Part shown: piece by piece, positions 8,411 through 20,282 of the stretch
How positions within the stretch are numbered: position 1 is the stretch's first letter
Layout: each line of letters starts with the position of its first letter
Made by a program: the position numbers and the translations under genes
Source: Seohaeicola zhoushanensis
Lineage (GTDB): Bacteria > Pseudomonadota > Alphaproteobacteria > Rhodobacterales > Rhodobacteraceae
DNA length: 64,000 nucleotides
NCBI RefSeq assembly: GCF_014656415.1
Contig: NZ_BNCJ01000003.1
Coordinates: 172,075-236,074 of the forward strand
Direction: 5' to 3'
The notes under the pieces: generated by a model
Told to the model about the DNA's origin: nothing
The model's input: the letters and a program-made list of their open reading frames with translations, nothing else
Database searches by the model: none

Positions 8411-8887
8411 ATGCAGCTGCGTTACCACACCCCGCTTCCGCCCGAGGAACAACTGGCCCAGGGCCTCGACGCCGCCCAGCCCATGGCGCTGGCCGACCGC
8501 GTCCGCTTCGCCGAGCTCGACAGCCAGAACCACGTCAACAACAAGGCCTATCTCGGCTGGTTCGAGACGGTCCGCGTGATCTATGGCGAAACCTTCCTGC
8601 TGCCGCATTTCGACCTGCGCCCGCGCATCCTCGTGCATTCGCTGAACCTGCGGTACCTCCGCGAGATGCTGCGCGACGAGGATTACATCTGCACCGCCCG
8701 CATCGCCGCCTTCCGCAATTCCTCCTACACGATGGACCAGCAGATCTGGTCCGCCGGCGCCCTGCGCGCCCGGATGAGCGTGATCGTCGTGCTCGGCCAC
8801 CCCGACGGCGAAGGCCGCCTCATCCTGCCTGACGCTCTCAAGGCGGAACTCATCGCCCGCGACAAGGCACTGGACGAGAGCGCCTGA
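8411..8887 (+). CDS. Hotdog-fold acyl-CoA thioesterase (4HBT family)
   Basis: A 158-residue protein with the 4HBT signature around D37-S-Q-N-H-V-N-N, where the aspartate is the usual catalytic acid, followed by YLGWFETVR. Such enzymes hydrolyse acyl-CoA thioesters in the cytoplasm. It is divergent from the acyl-CoA ligase, so the pair could form and remove the same kind of thioester. The ribosome site before 8411 is weak (GCGGGATC); an internal ATG start (residue 25) is possible but would shorten the N-terminal strand. Confidence 0.8.
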   Translation: MQLRYHTPLPPEEQLAQGLDAAQPMALADRVRFAELDSQNHVNNKAYLGWFETVRVIYGETFLLPHFDLRPRILVHSLNLRYLREMLRDEDYICTARIAAFRNSSYTMDQQIWSAGALRARMSVIVVLGHPDGEGRLILPDALKAELIARDKALDESA

Positions 8888-8982
8888 GGCGACGGCAGCC
8901 GCGCGGCAATTCCGCCCGGCCGCGCATTGCCCCTTCGCATTGCCTCGTAAATTCGGTCAGGATCCGCGCGGAGGCGCGAATC

Positions 8983-10137
8983 TTGAACATCCTCAGATCT
9001 CTCGGACCCGCCGTGGCCCATGCGTCGCCGGTCGAGGCGCTGCGCGCCGGTCTCGGCGCGCTGGTCGGTCTCGCACTCGCCGGAGCCTTCGTGTTTTCAC
9101 CGGGCATCGACCTTGCCACCGGCCTTTATCTCGTCGCCCCCTTCGGCGCGACGTCGGTGCTGCTCTTCGCCGTTCCGAACAGCCCTCTGGCGCAGCCCTG
9201 GTCCGCCATCGTCGGCAATAGCGTGGCCGCGCTCGTCGGTGTGGCGGCCTGCCTGACGGTGCCCGATCCGGCGCTTCGGATCGCCCTCGCCGTGGGTCTC
9301 GCGATCACGGCGACGATGCTCTGCCGGGCCGTGCATCCGCCCGCCGGTGCGGTCGCCATGACCGCCGCGATGAGCCCCGAGGCGGTCGACCACCTCGGCT
9401 TCTGGTTCGCCCTGACGCCGATTGCGGCGGGCACCGCGCTGCTGGTTGTGCTCGCCGCGCTCTACGCGCGGGCGACAGGTCGGCGCTATCCCTTCCGGCA
9501 GTTCGACGAACCCAGCCCTAACGGCACGGCCGACCGCAGCCCGCCCGAACGTCTCGGCCTGTCAGAGGCGGAATTGGCAGAGATTCTCGAACGCTATCGG
9601 CAGTCCTTCAACCTCGGGGTCGAAGATCTGGCCCGCCTCATCGGGGCGGCCGAGCTTCAGGCTGCAGCGCATCACGCGGGTCCGATGACCGCCGAAGACA
9701 TCATGTCCCGCAACCTTGTCACCGTCCGGCCCGAGACCGGAATCGCCGAAGTCGCCGACCTGTTCCGCCAGCACCATTTCACCTCGCTGCCGGTCACAGG
9801 CCCGAACAACGAGTTTCTGGGAGTCATCTTCCAGATCCACCTGATCAGCCGGGCCCGCGAGGATGCGCTGCGGCTCGATCGCGGCTTCGGACCGGCCTTC
9901 CGCCGCCTGCTCGACCGCAACCGCGAAAGCCCCGTGCGCGCCGAGGACATCATGCGCGTCGCCCTGCCACGCGCCACCACGCGCACCCCGATCGGCGCGC
10001 TCCTGCCGCTGATGGCCGATGGCGATACCGATGCGGTGCCCGTTCTCCAGCGCGGCCGCATCGTCGGCATCGTGACCCGCACCGACCTGATCGCCGCCCT
10101 TGCCCGCGCCTCGGCCCGCAAGGAGACCCTGCACTGA
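8983..10137 (+). CDS. HPP-family membrane protein with two CBS domains
   Basis: A 384-residue inner-membrane protein. Residues 15-155 carry about four to five hydrophobic segments with the family motif HPP at 118-120 (CRAVHPPAGA). After a linker, two CBS modules cover roughly 230-380 and each contains an EDIM box (EDIMSRNLVTVRP and EDIMRVALP). CBS pairs usually bind adenine nucleotides. HPP proteins have been linked to nitrite transport in plastids, but bacterial members are largely unstudied, so the cargo is unknown. The start is TTG at 8983, supported by GGAGG at 8970-8974; no in-frame ATG fits. Convergent with pgi. Confidence 0.8.
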   Translation: MNILRSLGPAVAHASPVEALRAGLGALVGLALAGAFVFSPGIDLATGLYLVAPFGATSVLLFAVPNSPLAQPWSAIVGNSVAALVGVAACLTVPDPALRIALAVGLAITATMLCRAVHPPAGAVAMTAAMSPEAVDHLGFWFALTPIAAGTALLVVLAALYARATGRRYPFRQFDEPSPNGTADRSPPERLGLSEAELAEILERYRQSFNLGVEDLARLIGAAELQAAAHHAGPMTAEDIMSRNLVTVRPETGIAEVADLFRQHHFTSLPVTGPNNEFLGVIFQIHLISRAREDALRLDRGFGPAFRRLLDRNRESPVRAEDIMRVALPRATTRTPIGALLPLMADGDTDAVPVLQRGRIVGIVTRTDLIAALARASARKETLH

Positions 10138-10287
10138 CCCGCAGGATCGGTGGCGATGCACCACGCGAACGCCGTAGCGCCTCCCGTGCAGTCATTGAAA
10201 CGGGTTCACAAACCTCGGGACATCACGCGCCGAAAACCACTCCCAGAGATAACAGCGCAAAATCAACAGGTTGACCCCCCGTCCCAG

Positions 10288-11913
10288 CTAGGACACCCCG
10301 GATCCGCCCCCGTGACGGTGCACGAAATCCACCAGCGCGGCGGTCGATCCGTCCTTGCCGGCGGCGCTCGCCGTGCCGTCCACCACCGGCCCCAGAGAGG
10401 TGGCCAGCTCCTTGCCCAGTTCCACGCCCCATTGATCGAAGGAGTTGATCCCCAGGATCACCCCCTCGACAAAGACCCGGTGCTCATAAAGCGCGATGAT
10501 CTGCCCGAGGATCTCGGGCGTGAGCTGCGGATAGATCAGCGTGACCGAAGGCCGGTTGCCCGGAAACACCCGGTGCGCCGCCTGCCGCTCCAATTCCGCA
10601 TCCTCGAAACGGCCGGCCACCTTCGCCCGCGCCTCCGCCAGCGACCGCCCCCGCATCAGCGCCTCGGACTGGGCGAGGCAGTTCGCCACCAGCAGCCGGT
10701 GATGATGCGCCAGCTCGGGTTCGTGCCCCGCGGCGGCCACCATGAACTCGCAGGGCACCACCGCCGTCCCCTGGTGGATCAGCTGGTAGAAGGCGTGCTG
10801 CCCGTTGGTGCCCGGCTCGCCCCAGACCACCGGCCCCGACGGCCCGTCCAGCGGCGCACCGTCCATCGCCACCGACTTGCCGTTGCTCTCCATCTCGAGC
10901 TGCTGGAGATAGGCCGGCAGCCGCCGCAGCCGCTGGTCGTAGGGCAACACCGCGCGGGTGCCATGGCCGCAGACCTGGTGGTGCCAGATTCCGGTCAGCG
11001 CCAGCAGCACCGGCATGTTCTCGCCCCACTCCGCCGCGCGGAAGTGCCGGTCCATCGCCTGCGCGCCACGCAGGAAAGCGTCGAAGGCCGCCGGGCCGAT
11101 GGCCAGCATCAGGCTCAGCCCGATCGGACCCCACATCGAATAGCGCCCGCCGACCCAGTCTTCGAAGCCGAAGACATGGGCCGCGTCGATGCCGAAGGCC
11201 GCCGTCTTCTCCTCGGCCGTCGAGACCGCCGCGAACTGCCGTGCCAGATCGCCGCCGCCCTCCTGCATCCAGGCCTTGGCGGTGCGCGCGTTGGTCATGG
11301 TCTCGATGGTGGTGAAGGTCTTCGAGGCAACGACCACTAGCGTCCGCGCCGGGTCGAGCCCGCGCAGCGTGTCGGCGATATCGGCCCCATCGACGTTCGA
11401 GACGAAATGGCAGCGCGGCCCGTCATGCCAGGGCGCCAGCGCCAGTACCGCCATGGCCGGCCCGAGATCCGAGCCGCCGATGCCGATGTTGACCACGTCG
11501 GTGATCGCCCCGCCCGCGCCCTGAACGGCGCCCGACCGGATCGCTTCGGCAAAGCCGCGCATCCTCGCCAGAGTTGCGCGCACCTCGGGCATCACGTCCT
11601 GCCCGTCGACCAGCACCGGCCCGCCGTCGAGATTGCGCAGCGCGGTGTGCAGCACCGCGCGGCCCTCGGTCTCGTTGATGGCGCGCCCCTCGAACATGGC
11701 CGCGCGCCGTTCCGCCAGGCCGGCGGAATCGCAGAGTCGGATCAGGGCCGCGCGCTGCGCGGCGTCGATGTTGGTCTTGGAATAGTCGAACCGCATGCCC
11801 AGCGTCTCGAGCGCGAATGCGTCGGCACGGCCCGGATCGGCCGCGAAAAGGTCGAGGATGTGGCGCTCAGCCGCGGCCGCCCGCAGGCGCTTCAGGTCGT
11901 CCCAGCGTGTCAT
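10288..11913 (-). CDS. pgi: Glucose-6-phosphate isomerase
   Basis: A 541-residue enzyme that interconverts glucose 6-phosphate and fructose 6-phosphate. [10 protein letters not shown] at 143-152, [13 protein letters not shown] and [12 protein letters not shown] are the classical PGI signatures. Length and end points match the long bacterial type. It is the third gene of zwf-pgl-pgi, starting four bases after the pgl stop, so the operon holds entry and recycling steps of the pentose phosphate and Entner-Doudoroff routes. The 150-base gap on its 3' side (10138-10287) shows no clear terminator. Confidence 0.97.
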   Translation of the reverse strand: MTRWDDLKRLRAAAAERHILDLFAADPGRADAFALETLGMRFDYSKTNIDAAQRAALIRLCDSAGLAERRAAMFEGRAINETEGRAVLHTALRNLDGGPVLVDGQDVMPEVRATLARMRGFAEAIRSGAVQGAGGAITDVVNIGIGGSDLGPAMAVLALAPWHDGPRCHFVSNVDGADIADTLRGLDPARTLVVVASKTFTTIETMTNARTAKAWMQEGGGDLARQFAAVSTAEEKTAAFGIDAAHVFGFEDWVGGRYSMWGPIGLSLMLAIGPAAFDAFLRGAQAMDRHFRAAEWGENMPVLLALTGIWHHQVCGHGTRAVLPYDQRLRRLPAYLQQLEMESNGKSVAMDGAPLDGPSGPVVWGEPGTNGQHAFYQLIHQGTAVVPCEFMVAAAGHEPELAHHHRLLVANCLAQSEALMRGRSLAEARAKVAGRFEDAELERQAAHRVFPGNRPSVTLIYPQLTPEILGQIIALYEHRVFVEGVILGINSFDQWGVELGKELATSLGPVVDGTASAAGKDGSTAALVDFVHRHGGGSGVS

Positions 11914-11917
11914 GATC

Positions 11918-12589
11918 TCATTCTGCCCAGTGCACGGTCATGTCAGTCAACACCGCCTGCACTGGCGCGTCTTCCGGCGGCAAGGTCAAGGCCCGCTCGA
12001 GCGCCGCGCGCTTGCTTGCCCCGAAAATCACCAGGTGCTTGGACAGCGCCCCGTCGAGCACCGGCGCGGTCAGGGTCACGCGGGTCTCGGGCTGGGTCTC
12101 GGGCCGCACCACGGCGACCGGGCCGGCATCGGCGGCCAGTGCCTCGGCACTGCCCGGCGCGCCCGCAAAGATCGAGGCGGTGTGCATGTCCTCGCCCATG
12201 CCGAGCAGCAGCACCGAGAGCGGCAGGCAGGGGGCCAGCCGCTCGGCGATATCCGCCAGCGCCGCCTCGGGTTCGACGCCGCCGCGGTGGAACGGCACCA
12301 GCGTCGCCTTGGCGGCGCGCGAGGTCAGCAGACGCGAGCGGATCAGCCGCGCGTTCGAGCGGGCGTCATCCTCGGGCACCCAGCGTTCGTCCGTCGGGAT
12401 CACGCAGACCCGGCTCCAGTCAAGCGTCGCCGCACAGAGCGCATCGAAGATCGGCCCCGGCGTGGTGCCGCCCGGCACCGCGAGCGAGGCGTGCTCGTGG
12501 TTGAAGAGCACGGTCTCCAGTTGCCCCGCGATCAGCTGCGCGAGGTGAATCGCGAGCATGTCGCGGTCGGCGTAGTCGATGATGTTCAT
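11918..12589 (-). CDS. pgl: 6-phosphogluconolactonase
   Basis: A 223-residue enzyme hydrolysing 6-phosphogluconolactone to 6-phosphogluconate. PGGTTP at 39-44 and TDERWVP at 66-72 are family signatures. The usual G-x-G-x-D-G-H-T-A-S block reads [10 protein letters not shown] here, so one conserved glycine is methionine. The start at 12589 overlaps the zwf stop as ATGA, indicating coupled translation; an ATG 18 bases upstream (12607) lies inside zwf and is less likely. Confidence 0.94.
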   Translation of the reverse strand: MNIIDYADRDMLAIHLAQLIAGQLETVLFNHEHASLAVPGGTTPGPIFDALCAATLDWSRVCVIPTDERWVPEDDARSNARLIRSRLLTSRAAKATLVPFHRGGVEPEAALADIAERLAPCLPLSVLLLGMGEDMHTASIFAGAPGSAEALAADAGPVAVVRPETQPETRVTLTAPVLDGALSKHLVIFGASKRAALERALTLPPEDAPVQAVLTDMTVHWAE

Positions 12590-14052
12590 GGCACGATCCC
12601 CCGCCATTCCCGTCCGTCGCGCTGCATCAGCAGGTCGGCGTCGCCCGGCCCGGTGCTGCCGCTGTCATAGGGCTTTGGCACCTCGCCCCGCCGCACCCAT
12701 CCGGCGATTATAGGGTCGGTCCAGGCCCAGGCCGCCTCCACTTCGTCGCCGCGCATGAACAGCGTCTGGTTGCCCCGGATCACGTCCATGATCAGCCGTT
12801 CATAGGCGTCCGGCGGGTCGCTGCCTTCCGGCCCCAGGGCCTCGGCGAATGTCATGTCGAGCGGTACGTCGACAAGACGCATTCCCCCCGGCCCCGGTTC
12901 CTTGATCGTCACCTGCAAAGTGATGCCCTCGTTGGGTTGAAGGCGGATGGTCAGCACATTGGCGTGCCGCCCGGCCTCGGCCCCGAAGATCGAATGCGGC
13001 GTCTCCTTGAACATAACCGAGATGACCGAGGAGCGCGCCTTCAGCCGCTTGCCGGTGCGCAGGTAGAAGGGCGTGCCGGCCCAACGCCAATTCGATACAT
13101 GGGTCTTGAGCGCGATATAGCTCTCGGTCTTCGAGCGCGGATTGCCCACCGCCTCGCGGTATGAGGGATGGGCGTTCTCGGCCCCCTGCTGGGCGTCATA
13201 CTGGCCGCGCACGATATGGTGCGGCAGCACGTCATCGAGCGCGCGGATCACCTTCAGTTTTTCATCCCGCACGGCGTCCGGTTCGAACCGGGCCGGCGGC
13301 TCCATGGCGATGAGGCAGAGCAGCTGCATCAGGTGGTTCTGCATCATGTCGCGCATCGCGCCGGCGGTATCGTAATATTCGCCGCGCCCGCCCACGCCCA
13401 CCGTCTCTGCCACGGTAATCTGGATGTGGTCGACGTATTGCGCATTCCAGAGTGGCTCGAACAGCATGTTGCCGAAGCGGACCGCCATCAGGTTCTGGAC
13501 CGTCTCCTTCCCGAGGTAATGGTCGATCCGGTAGATCTGGCTTTCCTGGAAATGCGCCGCCAGTGTCTGGTTCAGCTCGCGCGCGGTGGCAAGGTCGTGG
13601 CCAAAGGGCTTTTCCACCACGATGCGCGAATCGGGATCGGCCACGCCCCACTTGTGCAGCCGCTCTGCCAGGTCTCCGAAAAGGCCGGGGCCGACGGAGA
13701 AGTAGAAGGCCCGTACCCGCCCCTGCTGCAACCGCGCCGCCAGGTCGCCCCAGCCGGTATCGCCCCGCGCATCGAGAGTGACAAAGTCGAGCCGGTCGAG
13801 GAACTGCCCAAGCGTGCCGTCTTCGCAGGATCGCCCCGGCGCGAATTCGCGGATCGCCTCGGCGGCGAAGTCGCGATAGCCAGAGGCATCATAGTCGGCA
13901 CGGGCGGCGCCGATGATGACCGCCTCGGGCGGGATCTGGCCGGCACAATAGCGACGGAACAGGGCTGGCAGGATCTTGCGGCGGGCAAGGTCGCCGGTGC
14001 CGCCGAAAATGACGAGGTCGAACGGATCGACGGGAATGACGCGTGAAACCAT
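12586..14052 (-). CDS. zwf: Glucose-6-phosphate 1-dehydrogenase
   Basis: A 488-residue NADP-dependent dehydrogenase that oxidises glucose 6-phosphate to the lactone. The nucleotide-binding GGTGDLA is at 17-23, EKPFG at 147-151 and the active-site motif RIDHYLGKE at 175-183. First gene of the zwf-pgl-pgi operon. No edd or eda gene is in the window. The upstream 186 bases, shared with a divergent radical SAM gene, contain a LacI-family-like operator at 14112-14125, which suggests sugar control of the operon. Confidence 0.97.
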   Translation of the reverse strand: MVSRVIPVDPFDLVIFGGTGDLARRKILPALFRRYCAGQIPPEAVIIGAARADYDASGYRDFAAEAIREFAPGRSCEDGTLGQFLDRLDFVTLDARGDTGWGDLAARLQQGRVRAFYFSVGPGLFGDLAERLHKWGVADPDSRIVVEKPFGHDLATARELNQTLAAHFQESQIYRIDHYLGKETVQNLMAVRFGNMLFEPLWNAQYVDHIQITVAETVGVGGRGEYYDTAGAMRDMMQNHLMQLLCLIAMEPPARFEPDAVRDEKLKVIRALDDVLPHHIVRGQYDAQQGAENAHPSYREAVGNPRSKTESYIALKTHVSNWRWAGTPFYLRTGKRLKARSSVISVMFKETPHSIFGAEAGRHANVLTIRLQPNEGITLQVTIKEPGPGGMRLVDVPLDMTFAEALGPEGSDPPDAYERLIMDVIRGNQTLFMRGDEVEAAWAWTDPIIAGWVRRGEVPKPYDSGSTGPGDADLLMQRDGREWRGIVP

Positions 14053-14111
14053 ATCGTCCCTGTCCTTTCGGGGCCTCTTGATCGGGCCAAGGCGCCGCGT
14101 TTCGACGCGAC

Positions 14112-14125
14112 TGTTAGCGCAAACG
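14112..14125. promoter_or_regulatory. Candidate LacI-family operator upstream of zwf
   Basis: TGTTAGCGCAAACG resembles the symmetric LacI/GalR-family operator TGTTAGCGCTAACA, matching 12 of 14 positions around the invariant central CG. It lies 60 bases before the zwf start. No LacI-type regulator gene is in the window, so the assignment rests on the motif alone. Confidence 0.45.
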
Positions 14126-14238
14126 GAATGACCTGTCGAGCGCGCATCACATCTGCGTCACTCTTCGCAAGCGCCGCGTTTCCTTTGCGACAGGCATAGG
14201 GTAATTCGAAAGGACACGCCACCATTTGGAAGCCCGTG

Positions 14239-15192
14239 ATGAAGGATATCGCGCAACGACCCGCCAATGTCGGCAAGTTCGAGGACCCCTTCCTTACGGC
14301 GGACGGGTCGGCCCGCGCGTCCGTGCCGCTGAGCCGCCCCGAGACGCTATGGTTCAACACCGGCACACTTTGCAACATCGCCTGCACCCACTGCTATATC
14401 GAGAGCAGCCCGACCAATGACGCGCTGGTCTACCTGACGCTGGACGAGGTGCGCGGCTATCTCGACGAGGCCGAGGTCCTGGGCTGGCCGCTCTCCGAGA
14501 TCGGCTTCACCGGCGGCGAGCCCTTCATGAACCCCGAGATGGTGGCGATGGCGCGGCTGGCGCTGGAGCGGGGTTATCGGGTGCTGATCCTGACCAACGC
14601 GATGCAGCCGATGATGCGGCCCCGAGTGCGCGAGGGTCTGCGCGACCTGGTGGCCGAGTTCGGCGACCGGCTGGTGCTGCGTATCTCGCTCGACCACTTC
14701 GACGAGGAACGCCACGACGAGGAACGCGGCGCGGGCAGCTTTGCGCGCACCATCAAGGGGATGGAATGGCTACGCGACACCGGCATCCGCATGGCCGTGG
14801 CGGGGCGCAGCCTCTGGGGCGATGACATGGCCGAGCAACGCACGGGTTTTGCCCGGCTCTATGCCCGGCACGGCTTCGAGATCGACGCCGACAATCCCGG
14901 CGAGACGGTGATCTTCCCCGAGATGGACCTGGGCGCCGAGGTGCCCGAGATCACCACCGCCTGCTGGGGCATCCTGCACAAGGCGCCCGAGTCGGTGATG
15001 TGCGCCTCTTCCCGCATGGTGATCCGCCGCAAGGGTGCCGAGCGCGCCGCGGTGGTGGCCTGCACCCTGCTACCCTATTCCCCCGAGTTCGAGTTGGGCG
15101 AGACCCTGGCCGAAGCGGCCCGGCCGGTGCAGCTGAACCACCCCCATTGCGCCAAGTTCTGCGTGCTGGGCGGGGCCAGCTGCTCGGCCTAG
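14239..15192 (+). CDS. Radical SAM protein of unknown function
   Basis: A 317-residue protein with the radical SAM cluster motif C45-N-I-A-C49-T-H-C52 (CxxxCxxC), then GFTGGEPF, the usual SAM-contact motif. Several more cysteines near the C-terminus (TACWGIL, VMCASS, VACTLL, CAKFCVLGGASC) suggest a SPASM-like or second-cluster region, as in enzymes that modify peptides or assemble cofactors. No precursor peptide gene is visible beside it. GTG at 14236 and ATG at 14239 are both possible starts; GGA stands at 14228-14230. The stop shares CTAG with the stop of the convergent usg gene, a four-base overlap. Confidence 0.8.
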   Translation: MKDIAQRPANVGKFEDPFLTADGSARASVPLSRPETLWFNTGTLCNIACTHCYIESSPTNDALVYLTLDEVRGYLDEAEVLGWPLSEIGFTGGEPFMNPEMVAMARLALERGYRVLILTNAMQPMMRPRVREGLRDLVAEFGDRLVLRISLDHFDEERHDEERGAGSFARTIKGMEWLRDTGIRMAVAGRSLWGDDMAEQRTGFARLYARHGFEIDADNPGETVIFPEMDLGAEVPEITTACWGILHKAPESVMCASSRMVIRRKGAERAAVVACTLLPYSPEFELGETLAEAARPVQLNHPHCAKFCVLGGASCSA

Positions 15193-15458
15193 TGTAGCCG
15201 GAACTCGCCGACCTGGTTCTGCCATTCACCCGGCCCGATCAGCTTGCGATGCGTGAAGCGGACCGAATGCAGCGGCCCTTCGATCTCGCGTTGCCAGAAC
15301 TCGACAAACTCGAACAGTCTCGGGTGATCCGGCGCGAGGTCGTAGGTCTGCCAGACAAACGTGTTCAGCACGTGCTTGTAGTCTGGCATCCGATAAAAGA
15401 ACTCCGCCGTGGTCAGCCCATACCCCTTGAGCATCAGCTCGGTATCGCACTCAACCAT
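15189..15458 (-). CDS. usg: Usg family protein
   Basis: An 89-residue protein with the Usg pattern GYGLTTAEFFYRMPDY, FVWQTYDLAPDHP and FWQREIEGPLHSV and the typical end GEFRLH. Usg proteins are small, conserved in alphaproteobacteria and of unknown function (named for a gene upstream of trp genes in some species). I chose the ATG at 15458 because GAGGG stands just before it; the ATG at 15470, four codons upstream, is also possible. The gene overlaps the radical SAM stop tail to tail. Confidence 0.85.
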   Translation of the reverse strand: MVECDTELMLKGYGLTTAEFFYRMPDYKHVLNTFVWQTYDLAPDHPRLFEFVEFWQREIEGPLHSVRFTHRKLIGPGEWQNQVGEFRLH

Positions 15459-15591
15459 GAGAACCCTCATCTTGTTGCCTGTAGGAACAGCTTAACCCGG
15501 ATTTGTGGCACGGCGAGGGCAGAATTGATTTAGGTCAGTAAAAACAGCGTGTTATCACTTTAGGCGCGCGGCTGCCAAATCCGCTAACCTC

Positions 15592-15619
15592 TTGGCATTG
15601 CACCGCATGTTCGTAATCT
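15592..15619 (+). promoter_or_regulatory. Possible gyrA promoter
   Basis: TTGGCA (15592-15597) and TAATCT (15614-15619) are separated by 16 bases, about 50 bases before the gyrA start. The 200-base gap between usg and gyrA must hold both promoters. The hexamers are only moderately good, and no sharper alternative is visible. Confidence 0.3.
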
Positions 15620-15670
15620 GATAAGGTCGCCCCACTAGATATAGCAACGCACAAGAAATCGGCAGAGCAC

Positions 15671-18403
<2,733 letters not shown>

Positions 18404-18409
18404 GGGGAT

Positions 18410-18430
18410 CGCGGGGGCGCTGCCCCCGCG
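18410..18430 (+). terminator. Terminator-like hairpin after gyrA
   Basis: CGCGGGGGC and GCCCCCGCG form a nine-base perfect stem around GCT, seven bases after the gyrA stop. There is no T-run. It probably ends gyrA transcription before the transposase remnant. Confidence 0.6.
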
Positions 18431-18523
18431 CTTCCGATCCACTTTCGCGGCCTAGGATCTGGCCCCATAAGGGGGACTCCCTGCGGAGCCTTTAAGTGAT
18501 TCACTCCGGCATTGGAGGTGAGC

Positions 18524-19212
18524 ATGGCGCGGGCGGATGATCGGCGGAGGCTCAACGGGATCATCTTGGTACCCAGAAATGGCTCTCCCTGGAGGGACTT
18601 GCCCGAACGCTGCGGCCCCCACACAACCATATGAAACCGATCAAACCGCTGGGCCAAGGTGGGGGCCTGGGTGCAGGTCTTTGAAACCCTTGCGGAAAGT
18701 TCCCCCCGACTGCATTCAGTTAATCGATAGCTCGATCGTCCGCGCCCATCAGCATGCGGCCTCGAGAAAAAAGGGGCGAAGATCACGCCATCGGTCGCTC
18801 TCGTCTAGAATTGAGCACCAAGATCAACGCGATGGTCGATCATCGCGGCCTGCCTGTGGCAATTACCTTCTCTCCGCGCCAAGACTCCGACAAGGTGGCG
18901 GTTGTAGAGCGTCTGTCGGCTCATTCCGCACCGGGAGATGTCGTGGCCGACCGCGGATATGACGCCCGCCCATCCTCGACCTCATCGCAGCTCATGGCGG
19001 GCGGGGGCATATTCCCACAAAGCGCGAAGGTCCAGCGCTCGGTCGATGCGGCGCTCTATCGACAGCGCAACCTTGTCGAGCGGATCTTCAACAAACTCAG
19101 TTACTTCCGAAAAGTCGCACCCCGCTACGGGAAGACAGCTAGAAACGACCTCGCAGCTGTCCAACTCGCTTCGTCTCGCGTCTGGCTCAGGTTCTATGAG
19201 TCCCTTTCCTAG
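18524..19212 (+). pseudogene. Decayed IS5-family (IS427-like) transposase
   Basis: Fragments of one transposase are spread over three frames. Frame 1 from the ATG at 18524 (GGAGG at 18514) reads RRRLNGIILVPRNGSPWRDL..., hits TGA at about 18631, then continues with NRSNRWAKVGAWVQVF. A second frame gives DSSIVRAHQHAAS. A third (about 18754-19212) gives STKINAMVDHRGLPV, VVADRGYDARP and RNLVERIFNKLSYFRK. The DDE aspartates and glutamate are all recognisable but cannot be made as one protein. The N-terminal part also looks short. The stop shares CTAG with the lipA stop, so the element inserted at the very end of lipA. Possible imperfect ends are AAGGGGGACTC at about 18469 and GAGTCCCTTTC at 19198-19208. 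Confidence 0.85.
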
Positions 19213-20168
19213 GCGCGGGTGACCTTCTTCCGGCGCGCCTCGCGCAGGCGGGCGAAATCGTCGCCGGCGTGGTAGGAAGACCGCGTCAGAGGCGTCGCCG
19301 AGACCATCAGGAAGCCCTTGTTATAGGCCACCTTCTCGTAGCTGGCGAATTCCTCGGGCGTGACGAAGCGATCGACCCGGTGGTGTTTCGGCGTCGGCTG
19401 GAGATACTGTCCGATGGTCAGGAAGTCGATGTCGGCGGCGCGCATGTCCTCCATCACCTGGATCACCGCCTGACGGTCCTCGCCGAGGCCGACCATGATG
19501 CCCGACTTGGTGAACATCATCGGGTCGAGTTCCTTGACCCGTTGCAGCAGCCGCAGCGAATGGAAATAACGCGCGCCGGGGCGCACTTCGGGATAGAGGC
19601 CCGGAACGGTTTCCAGGTTGTGGTTGAACACATCGGGGCGCGCCTCGACCACCACTTCCAGCACCTTTGGGTCGCAGCGGATGAAGTCCGGCGTCAGGAT
19701 CTCGATGGTGGTCGCGGGGCTGCGGTGGCGGATCGCGCGGATGGTCTGGGCGAAATGCTCGGCCCCGCCGTCCTCGATGTCGTCACGGTCGACCGAGGTG
19801 ATGACAACGTGGTTCAGCCCCAGCTTCTCGACCGCATGGGCCACCCGGCCGGGCTCGAAGGCGTCGAGTGCCTCGGGCGGCTTGCCGGTGGCGATGTTGC
19901 AGAAGGTGCAGGCGCGGGTGCAGACCTCGCCCATGATCATCATGGTGGCGTGGCCCTGGCTCCAGCATTCGCCGACGTTGGGGCAGCCGGCCTCTTCGCA
20001 GACGGTGACCAGCTTGTTGTCACGCATGATCCGCGCGGTATCGGCATAGCCCTTGCCACCGGGCGCCTTGACCCGAATCCAGGCCGGCTTCTTCGGCTGG
20101 GCATTGTCGGGGAGATGCGCCTTCTCGGGGTGGCGCTGAGACGGAATCTTGAGGTCACGCACGGGCAT
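19209..20168 (-). CDS. lipA: Lipoyl synthase
   Basis: A 319-residue radical SAM enzyme that inserts two sulfurs into the octanoyl chain on lipoyl domains. It has the auxiliary-cluster cysteines C57-x4-C62-x5-C68 and the radical SAM cysteines C83-x3-C87-x2-C90. The chosen ATG at 20168 follows AAGGA; the frame stays open further upstream but without similarity. The 3' end abuts the transposase remnant (shared CTAG), which may have removed the native terminator while leaving the protein apparently full length. Confidence 0.96.
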   Translation of the reverse strand: MPVRDLKIPSQRHPEKAHLPDNAQPKKPAWIRVKAPGGKGYADTARIMRDNKLVTVCEEAGCPNVGECWSQGHATMMIMGEVCTRACTFCNIATGKPPEALDAFEPGRVAHAVEKLGLNHVVITSVDRDDIEDGGAEHFAQTIRAIRHRSPATTIEILTPDFIRCDPKVLEVVVEARPDVFNHNLETVPGLYPEVRPGARYFHSLRLLQRVKELDPMMFTKSGIMVGLGEDRQAVIQVMEDMRAADIDFLTIGQYLQPTPKHHRVDRFVTPEEFASYEKVAYNKGFLMVSATPLTRSSYHAGDDFARLREARRKKVTRA

Positions 20169-20174
20169 CAATCC

Positions 20175-20203
20175 TTGGTTCGTGCTCAGGGATGCCCTAG
20201 CAT
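20175..20203 (+). promoter_or_regulatory. Possible promoter of the lysine-rich protein gene
   Basis: TTGGTT (20175-20180) and TAGCAT (20198-20203) are 17 bases apart, 80 bases before the start codon at 20283, in the gap shared with the divergent lipA gene. Moderate match only. Confidence 0.35.
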
Positions 20204-20282
20204 ACCGCTGCGGAACGGGAAGTGCCAGCGGTGCGAGGCCGCAGGCGCGGTCCCAGAGGACGAGTTGAGGGAGCATGTGACG

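Noticed and set aside
19269-20282. In-frame upstream extension of the lysine-rich protein
   Set aside because: It is antisense to lipA and differs sharply in composition from the lysine-rich part; the ATG at 20283 has a ribosome site.
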